Positions 49,522-56,599 of a stretch of 58,152 nucleotides of DNA are shown here, piece after piece. This DNA is from Acanthaster planci. Lineage: Eukaryota; Echinodermata; Asteroidea; Valvatida; Acanthasteridae. The notes beneath the pieces are model-generated. The model had not been told where the DNA came from, ran no database searches, and saw only the letters and a list, made by a program, of their open reading frames with translations. Position 1 is the first letter of the stretch. Each line of letters opens with the position of its first letter. The DNA lies in assembly GCF_001949145.1 (NCBI RefSeq), contig NW_019091489.1:93945-152096 (forward strand), given 5' to 3'. The position numbers and the translations under genes are program-made.

Positions 49522-49749
49522 TTATTTTAATATTTCATACAGTATTACACCTATAAAGATAGCTCCAGTGGTTAGAGACAGTTTTTCTTCGTTGTGTATG
49601 TCTAACGTTTTTTTCTCGTGAGTTGGTTTTACGGGTAAAGGACTCGAGGTTGGTTCTACGGGTAAAGGTTCTTTTTTGCTCGCTTCATCTGCAAAATCGT
49701 CTTCAACCTTTGGCCTTAAATTTAAGCCTGGTACGTAATTAGTCGTCAT
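49522..49749 (-). CDS. Small tail-anchored protein of the virus-like element
   Basis: It has 75 residues, starting MTTNYVPGLNL. The middle is rich in P, E and K (PLPVEPTSSPLPVKPT). The C-terminus ends with one hydrophobic helix (LSLTTGAIFIGVILYEIL), so it is probably tail-anchored. The frame is intact. It shares the first residues MTTN and the spacing of a following L/G/L pattern with the broken protein at 50920-51583, suggesting a shared N-terminal signal. It is the last gene of the minus arm before the palindrome. Function unknown. Confidence 0.7.
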   Translation of the reverse strand: MTTNYVPGLNLRPKVEDDFADEASKKEPLPVEPTSSPLPVKPTHEKKTLDIHNEEKLSLTTGAIFIGVILYEILK

Positions 49750-49767
49750 GTCTTTAGTCGCTATTTG

Positions 49768-50818
49768 TTAATTATTGTTATAACCCTCAAAAGTGCTGAT
49801 GCGTAAGTCCATGTCCAAGGGTACTAGGTATAACCCCAGGGCAACAACAAAGTTTAAACGCATTTTTGCGAATTGCAACGAATCTTGAAATTGACTAATC
49901 GATTGTTCTAGATCGGGAGTTGAATTAAAGATTCTATGATCGTAATAAATTGTTCCTTTCCATCTTATCTGGTGCCAGTGGCCAAAACGCTCGACCTTGT
50001 CTGAGCTTATGCACCGAGTAACGCGTATACATAAGCTCTTATAGACTCGTTTACCTTTGTAAAGCCCACGTCTGTCAAGCTACTCTTTTTAGGAACGAAA
50101 TCCCACCAAGCCAAAGTGACCGCGTCCAACTGCTGTAAGAAAGATACTTTATAGGCAGTCGGTATCTATCGACAAGTACATCAAACCCACGTTTCTCCCG
50201 TTTAATATATGCATGTTGCATTTGTTATAATTTTTAACCGAACTAACTTGGTTCCTGTACTTTGCCCTATTTGTCCTTCCTCTTCATTAGATTCCACAGA
50301 GGCTGCTGCGCATTTTCTAAAGGCCGCAATTTCGTCTGAGCTTAACCTGACAAAACCGCCTCCTTTACCCAGTGTATAAAACAGCCCAAAGCCTGTTTGA
50401 CAATGTATCGCAAGTTTGTTTAAACGACTTGTTTGAAATCGACTCCGTATAAATGGCACGTGTCTGTAAACTTCCGATGATCGTAATTATTGTGTAACAT
50501 GCTAAATATGTTGTCGCTCGGAATGGGCATCACGCAGTCTTAAAATATTTTTCGTACGGAGTAATATATATAAAAATTGAATAGAGCCGACACGTATGGA
50601 TTGGGAGACAGCAAATCAAAACCCACGCCGCAAGCGGTCGTCACGCAATAGACCGCAAAATTAAATTGATTTTGGTAAAACGATATCGGCTCGGTCACCC
50701 AGCGATTGACGGCTCCATCGGTGGTTACTTTTGGTAATTTATACGCGTGCGTTAAATTTGGAAATTCGGCTGTAGACGAGTTGACTACGATTGATGAACT
50801 ACTGAAGTTAGCTCCCGT
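49768..50818 (-). pseudogene. Largest protein of the element, broken; candidate structural protein
   Basis: Coding character runs for about 350 codons. It begins at 50818 with ACG directly after a TATATAATAAA box, so an ATG-to-ACG change probably removed the start. Segment 1 (GANFSSSSIVVNSS and RWVTEPISFYQNQFNFAVYC) reaches a TAA at 50540-50542 and remains in frame to about 50465. After a frameshift, segment 2 (HVPFIRSRFQTSRLNKLAIH to KVSFLQQLDAVTLAWWDF) has three further in-frame stops between 50202 and 50165. After another frameshift near 50030, segment 3 (HWHQIRWKGTIYYDH to FEGYNNN) ends at 49768. The aromatic, beta-rich composition would suit a capsid or other structural protein, but this is inference only. 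Confidence 0.6.
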
Positions 50819-50831
50819 TTATTATATACGT
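50819..50831 (-). promoter_or_regulatory. Promoter-like box TATATAATAAA
   Basis: On the minus strand cgtatataataa runs directly into the ACG at 50818. It is nearly identical to the boxes before the genes starting at 51583 (catatataataaaaag) and 52732 (cgtatatagtaaa). Confidence 0.6.
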
Positions 50832-50919
50832 CTTTATTTTTATTTTGAAGGAGGTGCCGTCGGTTGGGTCGCTTGATAAGCGGGTCATAGATCTTGATAT
50901 CGGACCGACTTTGTAAAAC

Positions 50920-51583
50920 TTACTCGCCAAGTTTTTTCATAAGATCTTTTTTTAAAATGGCTGCCAGTTTGTTGGCTCCCACTTCCGCTCTTTCATTGAC
51001 TTGACGTTCAAATTCCTCTTTGCTAGTCGCTTTGCTCGCTTGTGATTTTGTAGACGTATTCGATCTGATCTTTTCTGTCATTTTGTTAAACTTTTTCAGC
51101 TCGGATAAAATCAGTACGAATTCCTCCTTGGATATATCACTGTCTTCAATCGCGTGAGATACGTATTCCTCCATCGTGTTTAATTTAGCGTCTGCCAACA
51201 TTCGAATTTGGTCACGCTTTTTAGTTTTGTGAGTTAATCGGCGACTGGCGTATTTTAGCAAAGCATAAGCACCGAACGCACTGATAGCGATGCCTTCCAT
51301 CACAAGTCCGACGGGTCCGGTAACGACGTCCAGAATTGCGGGAATGCCAACGGCTGCGGAGGTCGCGCCCAATGCTTCCATGCCATACTCAACGTAACCG
51401 AGAGCGGTTAAAGGTCGTTTAATTTTTTTCGTAACTAGTTTTGCGCACATCACGTTCTCTTTGAATTTGAGATTTGATTTCTTCGATCTGTCTGAGTCTG
51501 TAAACTTTAGTTTCCGGTTGTTCGGCTGAGTTTAAAGTCAAACCGGGGTGTTTACTTAAATCCAGGAATAAGTTAGTCGTCAT
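50920..51583 (-). pseudogene. Membrane protein with coiled-coil tail, one frameshift
   Basis: ATG at 51583 follows a TATATAATAAAAAG box. The first 54 codons (MTTNLFLDLSKHPGL, then RLRQIEEIKSQIQRERDV) end in a stop at a run of A near 51422-51428. A one-base change of frame continues for another 165 codons to 50920. The second part has two hydrophobic helices (TSAAVGIPAILDVV and LVMEGIAISAFGAYALL), then a basic helical region (LADAKLNTMEEYVS, FVLILSELKKFNKM) and a charged tail. The total is about 220 codons, intact apart from the single slip in the A run. An assembly error there would make it intact. Function unknown; a membrane-associated viral protein is possible. Confidence 0.7.
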
Positions 51584-51598
51584 CTTTTTATTATATAT
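51584..51598 (-). promoter_or_regulatory. Promoter-like box CATATATAATAAAAAG
   Basis: On the minus strand the box ends right at the ATG at 51583. It also overlaps the last codons of the small gene at 51591-51731, so the two genes share these bases. Confidence 0.6.
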
Positions 51599-51731
51599 GC
51601 ATTTTAAAAATGTCTAACTCGATTAAAATTTTGCCAATATTATTCAAGAGCTCACCTCGATCGTTTTTAACAGAAAAAGTCGATTCACTGATATTTCTGT
51701 GTATTAATTTTTTAGGCGTTTTACACGTCAT
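51591..51731 (-). CDS. Tiny 46-residue protein of the virus-like element
   Basis: The reading starts MTCKTPKKLIHRNIS and ends with a TAA inside the next gene's promoter box. Its ATG overlaps the TGA stop of the upstream gene as ATGA (51728-51731), a classic coupling arrangement. The product is basic at the N-terminus and hydrophobic at the C-terminus (LLNNIGKILIELDIF), perhaps one amphipathic helix. It is short, so coding status rests on overlap and frame integrity. Function unknown. Confidence 0.5.
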   Translation of the reverse strand: MTCKTPKKLIHRNISESTFSVKNDRGELLNNIGKILIELDIFKMHI

Positions 51732-51964
51732 GGGTGTTGAGGTGCAAGGCTCAGTAAGCAATCACGTATAGCAAGTCTAAAGACTAAGTTGTCTAAATAG
51801 TTGTCAAATGTATTTAATTGTTTGCAATGAATAAGCGCAAGTTTCACGGGGTTTAAATCGTACTTGCCTTCATAAATAACGTTGGGTAAAAGTTTTATTT
51901 TGGGTAAGTTTAATAGCTTAGACACTTCTTTGTTTAGTCGCAACTTGAGATTGGGGTCCGTAAT
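51728..51964 (-). CDS. Small protein of the virus-like element, start codon apparently lost
   Basis: An open frame of about 78 codons runs to the TGA at 51728. The reading after 51943 is RLNKEVSKLLNLPKIKLLPN, then a K/L-rich helical region and CLLSLAPQHP. There is no ATG. In-frame codons continue upstream to an ATT at 51962-51964, four bases past the stop of the preceding gene, where a start would be expected. A TTG at 51943 is the only other candidate. I infer that an ATG was lost there, so the gene may be silent. No family is recognised. Confidence 0.5.
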   Translation of the reverse strand: MTDPNLKLRLNKEVSKLLNLPKIKLLPNVIYEGKYDLNPVKLALIHCKQLNTFDNYLDNLVFRLAIRDCLLSLAPQHP

Positions 51965-51967
51965 GGC

Positions 51968-52147
51968 CTAAGTCACCCTTTTAGATTCTGAGTGAACCTT
52001 AAAAGAAACGCCTGGAATTGAGTTTAACAAAAAGTGAAACCAGTCCATGTTATAATAACCGGGAGAAACCACGATGCTTCCTCTTTGACCCTCGGGTAAT
52101 GGTTGAGATGAGCTTTGAGAATGAAGTATATCGTATATGGGTTCCAT
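51968..52147 (-). CDS. Small 59-residue protein of the virus-like element
   Basis: It starts MEPIYDILHSQSSS and contains GSIVVSPGYYNMDWFHFLLN near the middle. The C-terminus is basic (KVHSESKRVT). The frame is intact. The ATG at 52147 lies 8 bases after the stop of the upstream gene, and a more distal TTG in frame is less likely. No membrane helix or known motif is seen. It would be part of a polycistronic run (52732 to 49522) if transcripts are long. Confidence 0.5.
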   Translation of the reverse strand: MEPIYDILHSQSSSQPLPEGQRGSIVVSPGYYNMDWFHFLLNSIPGVSFKVHSESKRVT

Positions 52148-52155
52148 TAGCCCCG

Positions 52156-52732
52156 TCAAAAAAATCTTTTAGTTAATTCTCTTCTTGGTCTCGTGGGTTG
52201 TACGGGGGCGTTTGTGGTAGGTCGAGCTGGGGGATTCCCTTCATAAATTTCATCCAAGGCTTGTCTTTGCCCCTTGAGCAGTGAAGCTGATTTGACTTTT
52301 TTATCATCGATATCATAAGCTAAACGAGCTCGCGTTTCTAATGGTTGTCTTTGGTTGCTCTTCTAAAGTTGTGATTTCTTGGTTTAGCTGCTCAATTTCA
52401 TCAGCGATGATTCTGATCTCTTCTGGTAAAGTGCCTCTTTTATTTGCTTGGATCAATCTGGTTTTAGCTGTTTTTACTAATTCTGAATTGGGAGATACTT
52501 CCGTTCTTTCCTCTGAAGGTACTCGGGGCGGTCGTTCGCCAAGTACCCCCGCGTGCCTACCGTCCAAGTTTGTATCCCACTCAATTTCAGTCGCGTTTGT
52601 TACATTAACATATCCAGCTTCAAACTGAATATTCTTTACTCGGACAACTTTGTCGCCTTTGGTGTTTTTAATGACATCTTTCAATTTACCAGTCTGCTCG
52701 CTCTCCATTAAGTAAAACGTGTGAGTCTCCAT
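52156..52732 (-). pseudogene. Coiled-coil protein of the virus-like element, one frameshift
   Basis: ATG at 52732 directly follows a cgtatatagtaaa box. The intact part (139 codons, METHTFYLMESEQTGKLKDV to the stop at 52313) has a beta-like N-terminal half with AGYVNVTNATEIEWDTNLDG. A helical EELPTTL-type region follows near 52440-52360 (IIADEIEQLNQEITTLEE). A change of frame near 52345-52350 continues the reading as RARLAYDIDDKKVKSASLL and a Pro/Thr/Arg-rich tail to 52156. The combined length is about 190 codons. The frameshift is recent-looking because both sides are otherwise open. Function unknown. Confidence 0.65.
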
Positions 52733-52745
52733 TTTACTATATACG
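52733..52745 (-). promoter_or_regulatory. Promoter-like box CGTATATAGTAAA
   Basis: On the minus strand it runs straight into the ATG at 52732. Its core TATATAGTAAA differs by one base from the TATATAATAAA boxes at 50819 and 51584. Confidence 0.6.
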
Positions 52746-52770
52746 TTTTGAAAAATCTTGTTTGGTCAAT

Positions 52771-53244
52771 TTATACATCTTGTTTGGCGAGGTTTAATTT
52801 GTCAAGGGCGTTTTTCCAGTGCTTATCCGAAACTTGAAATAGATCTTTCACTTTTAAATCATCCTCCCCGGTTGTCTCTTGATAATATACCGCGATTAAA
52901 GCCTTCAACGGTTTACCTTTAGAAATCTTGCCGTTTAGAACTCGGTTTAACTTATATTCTATTTCACCCGCTTCACCATTCTCCAATTGAACGTTAAACT
53001 CTTTTAAAGTTTTTCTCCATTTTGGTGGTGGCGGTTTTTTCCAAACGTGATGCTTGTAATATCCATCTCCCATGTCTACAGGAGGGTATGAGGAAACCCA
53101 CCCAAAAATTAGACCGCAATGTTTACACGCATATCTGACATCTATTTCGACTACGTGGTGGTCGCAAGTGTTTTCGGGTTGTGGTGGTGGGATTGGCCAT
53201 TTAGGTAATGAGCCGGTTAAATGATAAATCTCTGCGTCCGTCAT
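52771..53244 (-). CDS. Zinc-ribbon protein with a cyclin-like helix segment, possible viral transcription factor
   Basis: The frame is intact at 157 residues, starting MTDAEIYHLTG. A zinc-binding pattern is visible at residues about 27-43: CDHH then YACKHCG (C-x2-H and C-x2-C with 9 residues between). A proline-rich linker with YPPVDMGDGYYKHH follows. The C-terminal third (KGKPLKALIAVYYQETTG, DLFQVSDKHWKNALDKL) is helical and resembles a single TFIIB-type cyclin repeat, where the 'A.A.Y' helix and a later 'VS...W..AL..L' helix are typical. I therefore suggest a TFIIB- or late-transcription-factor-like role recognising the boxes before the genes; this is inference. An attatatt-like box (actattaataagaa) abuts the start codon. 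Confidence 0.7.
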   Translation of the reverse strand: MTDAEIYHLTGSLPKWPIPPPQPENTCDHHVVEIDVRYACKHCGLIFGWVSSYPPVDMGDGYYKHHVWKKPPPPKWRKTLKEFNVQLENGEAGEIEYKLNRVLNGKISKGKPLKALIAVYYQETTGEDDLKVKDLFQVSDKHWKNALDKLNLAKQDV

Positions 53245-53258
53245 TTCTTATTAATAGT
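53245..53258 (-). promoter_or_regulatory. Promoter-like box ACTATTAATAAGAA
   Basis: On the minus strand it lies directly before the ATG at 53244 and directly after the T-run of the hairpin at 53271-53302. It is a diverged version of the TATATAATAAA box. Confidence 0.45.
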
Positions 53259-53270
53259 AACAAAAAAATT

Positions 53271-53302
53271 AACCTCAGTTATTCCGAGGAATAACCGAGG
53301 TT
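53271..53302 (-). terminator. Second hairpin with T-run, minus-strand terminator-like
   Basis: The arms of 15 bases (aacctcagttattcc and ggaataaccgaggtt) pair with one mismatch around a 2-base loop. On the minus strand it is followed by aatttttttg. It lies 18 bases after the stop of the gene at 53321-53607 and ahead of the promoter-like box of the gene starting 53244. The spacing and T-run match the palindrome at 49481-49510, so the two support each other. Confidence 0.65.
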
Positions 53303-53320
53303 TAAGTTAATCATTCAGAT

Positions 53321-53607
53321 TTAATCGACTTTTAAATTCACGGGAAATTCAAATTCAGATCCAGATTCAAATCCATATCCGCTAAACGCTTGCAACACCG
53401 ACTTATTTGAAATAAGTCCGTCGTTTCTAATTTTCAACATTGCCGCAGTTACTCAATACCGAATGCTGGAGCTGCACGACAGTGAACCGTGGGTACCCTA
53501 GTATACTTTTGGACAAATAAATGATTGTGCGTCGCATCTCTTATTGATAAATTTATCGATATTTGACGAGTCCATGGGTCTTTTTCAGTGATCAAATAGA
53601 GAGGCAT
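53321..53607 (-). pseudogene. Small protein of the virus-like element, one frameshift
   Basis: ATG at 53607 overlaps the last 23 bases of the upstream gene in another frame. The first part reads MPLYLITEKDPWTRQISI, then LSIRDATHNHLFVQKY and PTVHCRAAP to a stop at 53449. A change of frame near 53440-53460 continues as LKIRNDGLISNKSVLQAF and SGYGFESGSEFEF to the TAA at 53321. The total is about 95 codons. The composition is beta-rich with short loops. The hairpin 18 bases after the stop supports this as the true 3' end. No family is recognised; it is probably a minor structural protein, by context only. Confidence 0.6.
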
Positions 53608-54106
53608 AGGGATCTATTTTAACGTACATTTGGTTTTTAGCCGTATAAGGTGGTTTTACTACATATTTGATCTTGTACAATTCATCGATATCGCGACTGG
53701 CTTTGTAGGCGTTTACGGTGTTAGTCGGAAGATTAGACTCTTGAGATTCGATGAATTTATAAACGACCAAATTTATGTGATCGAGTATGTTTGTCGTAGG
53801 TTGTTGAATTTGATAGCAAATTTGACAGTGTTTGATGTTTTCGGGGGTTTTCTCGAGTACCGTATTTGTAAAGCGGGTTATACCGTAATAGGGTTCTATC
53901 GTCATAATCAGCAAGGGTATATTTTGGCCGTTGTGATGGTAAAAAATGGGCGAGCTGCATTGACTCACGTGGGTGCCTTCTTTTATCATGGGTTTTGAAA
54001 TGATTAATTTACTCAGGTCAAAGAGACTGTAGGTGACGTTGGGGTCGCAGTTGTCGGCACTGAGACGCTCCTGGTCATCTGAAACGATATATACGTGGGT
54101 TGACAT
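53585..54106 (-). CDS. Virus-like element protein, 173 residues, intact, function unknown
   Basis: The frame starts MSTHVYIVSDDQERLSAD and contains YSLFDLSKLIISKPMI, a QCSSPIFYHHNG segment, and GITRFTNTVLEKTPEN. It ends YVKIDPYASLFDH. It is mixed alpha/beta without membrane helix or signal. The start lies 22 bases after the stop of the Cys-rich gene with no clear box between them, suggesting co-transcription. Its 3' end overlaps the next gene by 23 bases. Because it is unbroken while neighbours are decayed, it is a good query for homologue searches. A minor structural or assembly role is possible but not shown. Confidence 0.75.
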   Translation of the reverse strand: MSTHVYIVSDDQERLSADNCDPNVTYSLFDLSKLIISKPMIKEGTHVSQCSSPIFYHHNGQNIPLLIMTIEPYYGITRFTNTVLEKTPENIKHCQICYQIQQPTTNILDHINLVVYKFIESQESNLPTNTVNAYKASRDIDELYKIKYVVKPPYTAKNQMYVKIDPYASLFDH

Positions 54107-54128
54107 GGTTCTGATTTTCCAGGCTGTG

Positions 54129-54695
54129 TCATAAATTTTTTTCCATTTTTATTCGGCCGCGTCTATTAACTCGGGTGGGACTTCTAACTTTAATTAAATG
54201 TTCAACGTTAAAGTCATTTTCAATAATTAGTCCAATTTTGTATAAATCCGTGTCAAGTTTGGTCGCTAAATCAGGCAGTGGCTCTTTTTCTCGCACGTGC
54301 CTCAGCTTTTTATGCTTACCGTCTACAAGCACCATGTGATCCATTCCTTCCAACTCGACACAATTTATGCAGCAGGTATGACATGTACAACCAAAACATT
54401 CGATACAATTGCCGCACTCGTAACAGTCCTCGAAACTGTCCAAGGCATTTGAATTTTGGCAGTCGTATGAATTAAAACAAGCCACGCAATTTATACATTT
54501 ACCGCAATCGTCGCAAGTGGAGCAGTCATTACATCTTGTGCAGTTGTTACATTGGTGACAATCATGGCATTCGGTACATTTGCATAAACAGTTGGAATTT
54601 AAAAGACGAAAGCAATCGTACGAATCTATCAAGTCCATCGAATTTCTTGTGTCTTTGCAAAAATAACAATTCACGTTCGTTGTATGGTCTATCAT
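54129..54695 (-). CDS. Cysteine-rich protein with period-3 CxxC repeats
   Basis: It is an intact frame of 188 residues, starting MIDHTTNVNCYF. From about residue 38 to 85 almost every third residue is cysteine (for example CTECHDCHQCNNCTRC), more than ten in register. A second cluster lies near residues 90-115 (CYECGNCIECFGCTC). The C-terminal 60 residues are basic and mixed (VRSPTRVNRRGRIKMEKNL). A period-3 cysteine track could bind metals or stack as a solenoid. Such tracks are known in some large DNA virus proteins, but I do not name a family. A ccttttatatag-type box precedes the ATG. It is the outermost gene of the right arm. Confidence 0.75.
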   Translation of the reverse strand: MIDHTTNVNCYFCKDTRNSMDLIDSYDCFRLLNSNCLCKCTECHDCHQCNNCTRCNDCSTCDDCGKCINCVACFNSYDCQNSNALDSFEDCYECGNCIECFGCTCHTCCINCVELEGMDHMVLVDGKHKKLRHVREKEPLPDLATKLDTDLYKIGLIIENDFNVEHLIKVRSPTRVNRRGRIKMEKNL

Positions 54696-54710
54696 ATCCT
54701 TTTATATAGT
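54696..54710 (-). promoter_or_regulatory. Promoter-like box ACTATATAAAAGGAT
   Basis: It lies on the minus strand directly before the ATG at 54695. TATAAAAGG is also a near-ideal eukaryotic TATA box, so host or viral machinery could use it. A second tatatatag run is near 54773-54780. Confidence 0.5.
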
Positions 54711-54789
54711 TTCTATTTATTTTTCTCATTTTTTCGATCGACTTGACATGTTTTTTATTTATTGTTATTTTTATATATAGTCCATTTAT

Positions 54790-55117
54790 TTAAGGCGGTT
54801 GTACATGTAAACATAGCGCATTTTGCTTTGAACAGAGTCACGCTTTAAGTAGAAGTCACGAATTCAGGCCGGAAAAGCGAGGGGAAGTCCCTTTCTTTGT
54901 TTGAGAGTCACAGGGTCAAAAGGTCTAGGTTGTTCGTGCGGTCTGTGCAGGCCGGCGCACGTCACGAGTTGTTGACAAAAAAGTGTGCCGGGGTTAAAAG
55001 GTCAAGGTGAGTGAAGTGGGAAACCCTGGTGCGGGTGGGTGAAAGAGGGTGAAAGGGGAGGTGCTCCAGAACTGTCCTATCCCTACTACTTGTCTTACAA
55101 CAGCAGAAGACCCAGCA
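54790..55117 (+). promoter_or_regulatory. Likely promoter and 5' leader of the host gene starting at 55118
   Basis: Base composition shifts from AT-rich to GC-richer at about 54790, which I take as the right edge of the virus-like element. Repeated words agtcac and ggtcaaaaggt / gttaaaaggtcaagg occur here, but no TATA box stands out. The region leads directly into the first coding exon. Confidence 0.4.
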
Positions 55118-55152
55118 ATGACAACTGATGAACACGGCAGAAAACACTATGT
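55118..55152 (+). CDS. Host gene of unknown product, first coding exon
   Basis: ATG at 55118 opens eleven codons (MTTDEHGRKHY) and two bases of a Val codon, followed by a consensus donor gtaagtgt at 55153. Joining to the exon beginning at 55566 keeps one open frame. It is the only short exon in the window whose donor and phase both fit a downstream exon. It is supported by the acceptor at 55561-55565. Confidence 0.45.
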
Positions 55153-55565
55153 GTAAGTGTGAAAACTCGCTGAAAATTGAATAGGCCTAAATGGGTACTT
55201 GTGCATGTATACAAGCGATAACACGAAGCAGACGGAAAGAAATTCTAAAATTGCTGTTAACAGCCTCACATTTCGACCCTAGCAGGATCTATATCAAAGG
55301 AAAAGAGAAGAAAAATTCTAAGAACATGTAATATAATCGCATGACAATTTGGCATTCGTGTGGCGACGAGAGAGAGGGAAGTGTATTTATAAAAGAATAA
55401 GCAGTAAAAACGCGAGAAGGCGGGAAAGGACAAAACTTTAATACAGACAATGAAGATGTGAAGATGTTATGTCACTAAATGGCGATGTTTCCTGGTATTC
55501 AAAACCCAGTGACCATTGCCATGGATGTAAAAATGATCCAAATGGCAATTTTCATCTTTCTACAG

Positions 55566-55740
55566 GCATCCAGAGGTCAAGCCATCGTTCTTAGTCAACA
55601 GAGGGCCACACGACGAGGTGACCATTGAAAACCACATCGGGGACGTGCTTCAGATGGTCCATGGCATGGTAGCTGCAAGCCAAAATTTGCCATTTTCGTT
55701 TACCCACTGGCAAGAATATTTGGAAATTTGTCACAAATGT
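55566..55740 (+). CDS. Host gene of unknown product, second coding exon
   Basis: The acceptor tttctacag ends at 55565. The exon reads HPEVKPSFLVNRGPHDEV, then TIENHIGDVLQMVHGM and a further open stretch until TAG at 55738. The composition and splice site look genuine. Either the protein ends here or a weak donor (gtagct after 55670) leads onward; I cannot tell. I do not recognise the family. The gene is transcribed opposite to GAPDH, and if GAPDH 5' exons lie to the right it would be nested in a GAPDH intron. Confidence 0.45.
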
Positions 55741-56560
55741 TAGGGCTTGGTATGTTTATGACTCCAGTTCAGACCTTTCTCATATTGGGAAGTGGATAGT
55801 TTTCTATCAAGTTCACAATGTGGTGAGATCCAAACGTCTGATTTCGTTTAAAAACAGATCAGTTTTTCTTCTGTTTTGCTGCTGTAGTCTCGTCCATTCT
55901 GCACAGGTGTTCGCCATTAATCAAGGCACCCATGAGCAAAAACTTCAGTGAAGAACTTCGGTCCTTTCCTAAATTAGGTGATTTAAGATGTTGGTCTAAA
56001 TTTAGGTCTATGTGACTTGATAAAGTTTGATATTATCGGTATTGCAAAAATATGTCCTTGCATAATGCATTATTGTAATATATTTAGGATGCATTCTTCA
56101 AAAATTCCTCTGTACTCAAGTGATAGAAATAATTCCTTATTGATTTTTCATGTTACCAATATGCCACTGTACATACCAATTAATGTTATTATAAAGAATA
56201 CTGAATTATGGTTAAAAGATTAAAGTCCTTGGAGTACGTCTGTCGTTGGCGTATGATTGAAAATTACCGACTAATGTATTGCTGTTCAGTTTACCGCACA
56301 ACTCGGCTGATAATTTGTGTAATTTGTCAATTGTTTGTTATGATTAAAATGTTGATCTATTAGAAGGCATAGAATCCTTCGACTCTGAATAACTGTCTCG
56401 CTTTCCATTCCAGTATGTCGCTAATTTCCTTTACATAGGACTCTATAATAGGCCTACTACAATACAGGCAGCCTTTATTAGGCCCCAACACAGTTGTGCT
56501 ACCATATGCATCTCAAAAGTAGGGTCGGTAGGCGTAGGTCAGATTTTGGAGGGGGGGGCA
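55740..56560. other. Non-coding DNA
   Basis: No further exon is recognised. The open frame at 56017-56223 has no domain. Confidence 0.4.
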
Positions 56561-56599
56561 ATCTGTGTGCTGATTGAATGGCATCAGCAGGAGACACCT

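Noticed and set aside
53757-53960. Minus-strand 67-codon frame
   Set aside because: Alternative frame of the intact 53585-54106 gene.
53630-53998. Plus-strand 122-codon frame
   Set aside because: Antisense to the 53585-54106 gene, with no promoter-like box.
46935-54790. Assignment to polinton or virophage
   Set aside because: None of the defining genes (polymerase B, integrase, packaging ATPase, protease, recognisable double-jelly-roll capsid) could be seen, and no terminal inverted repeats were found.
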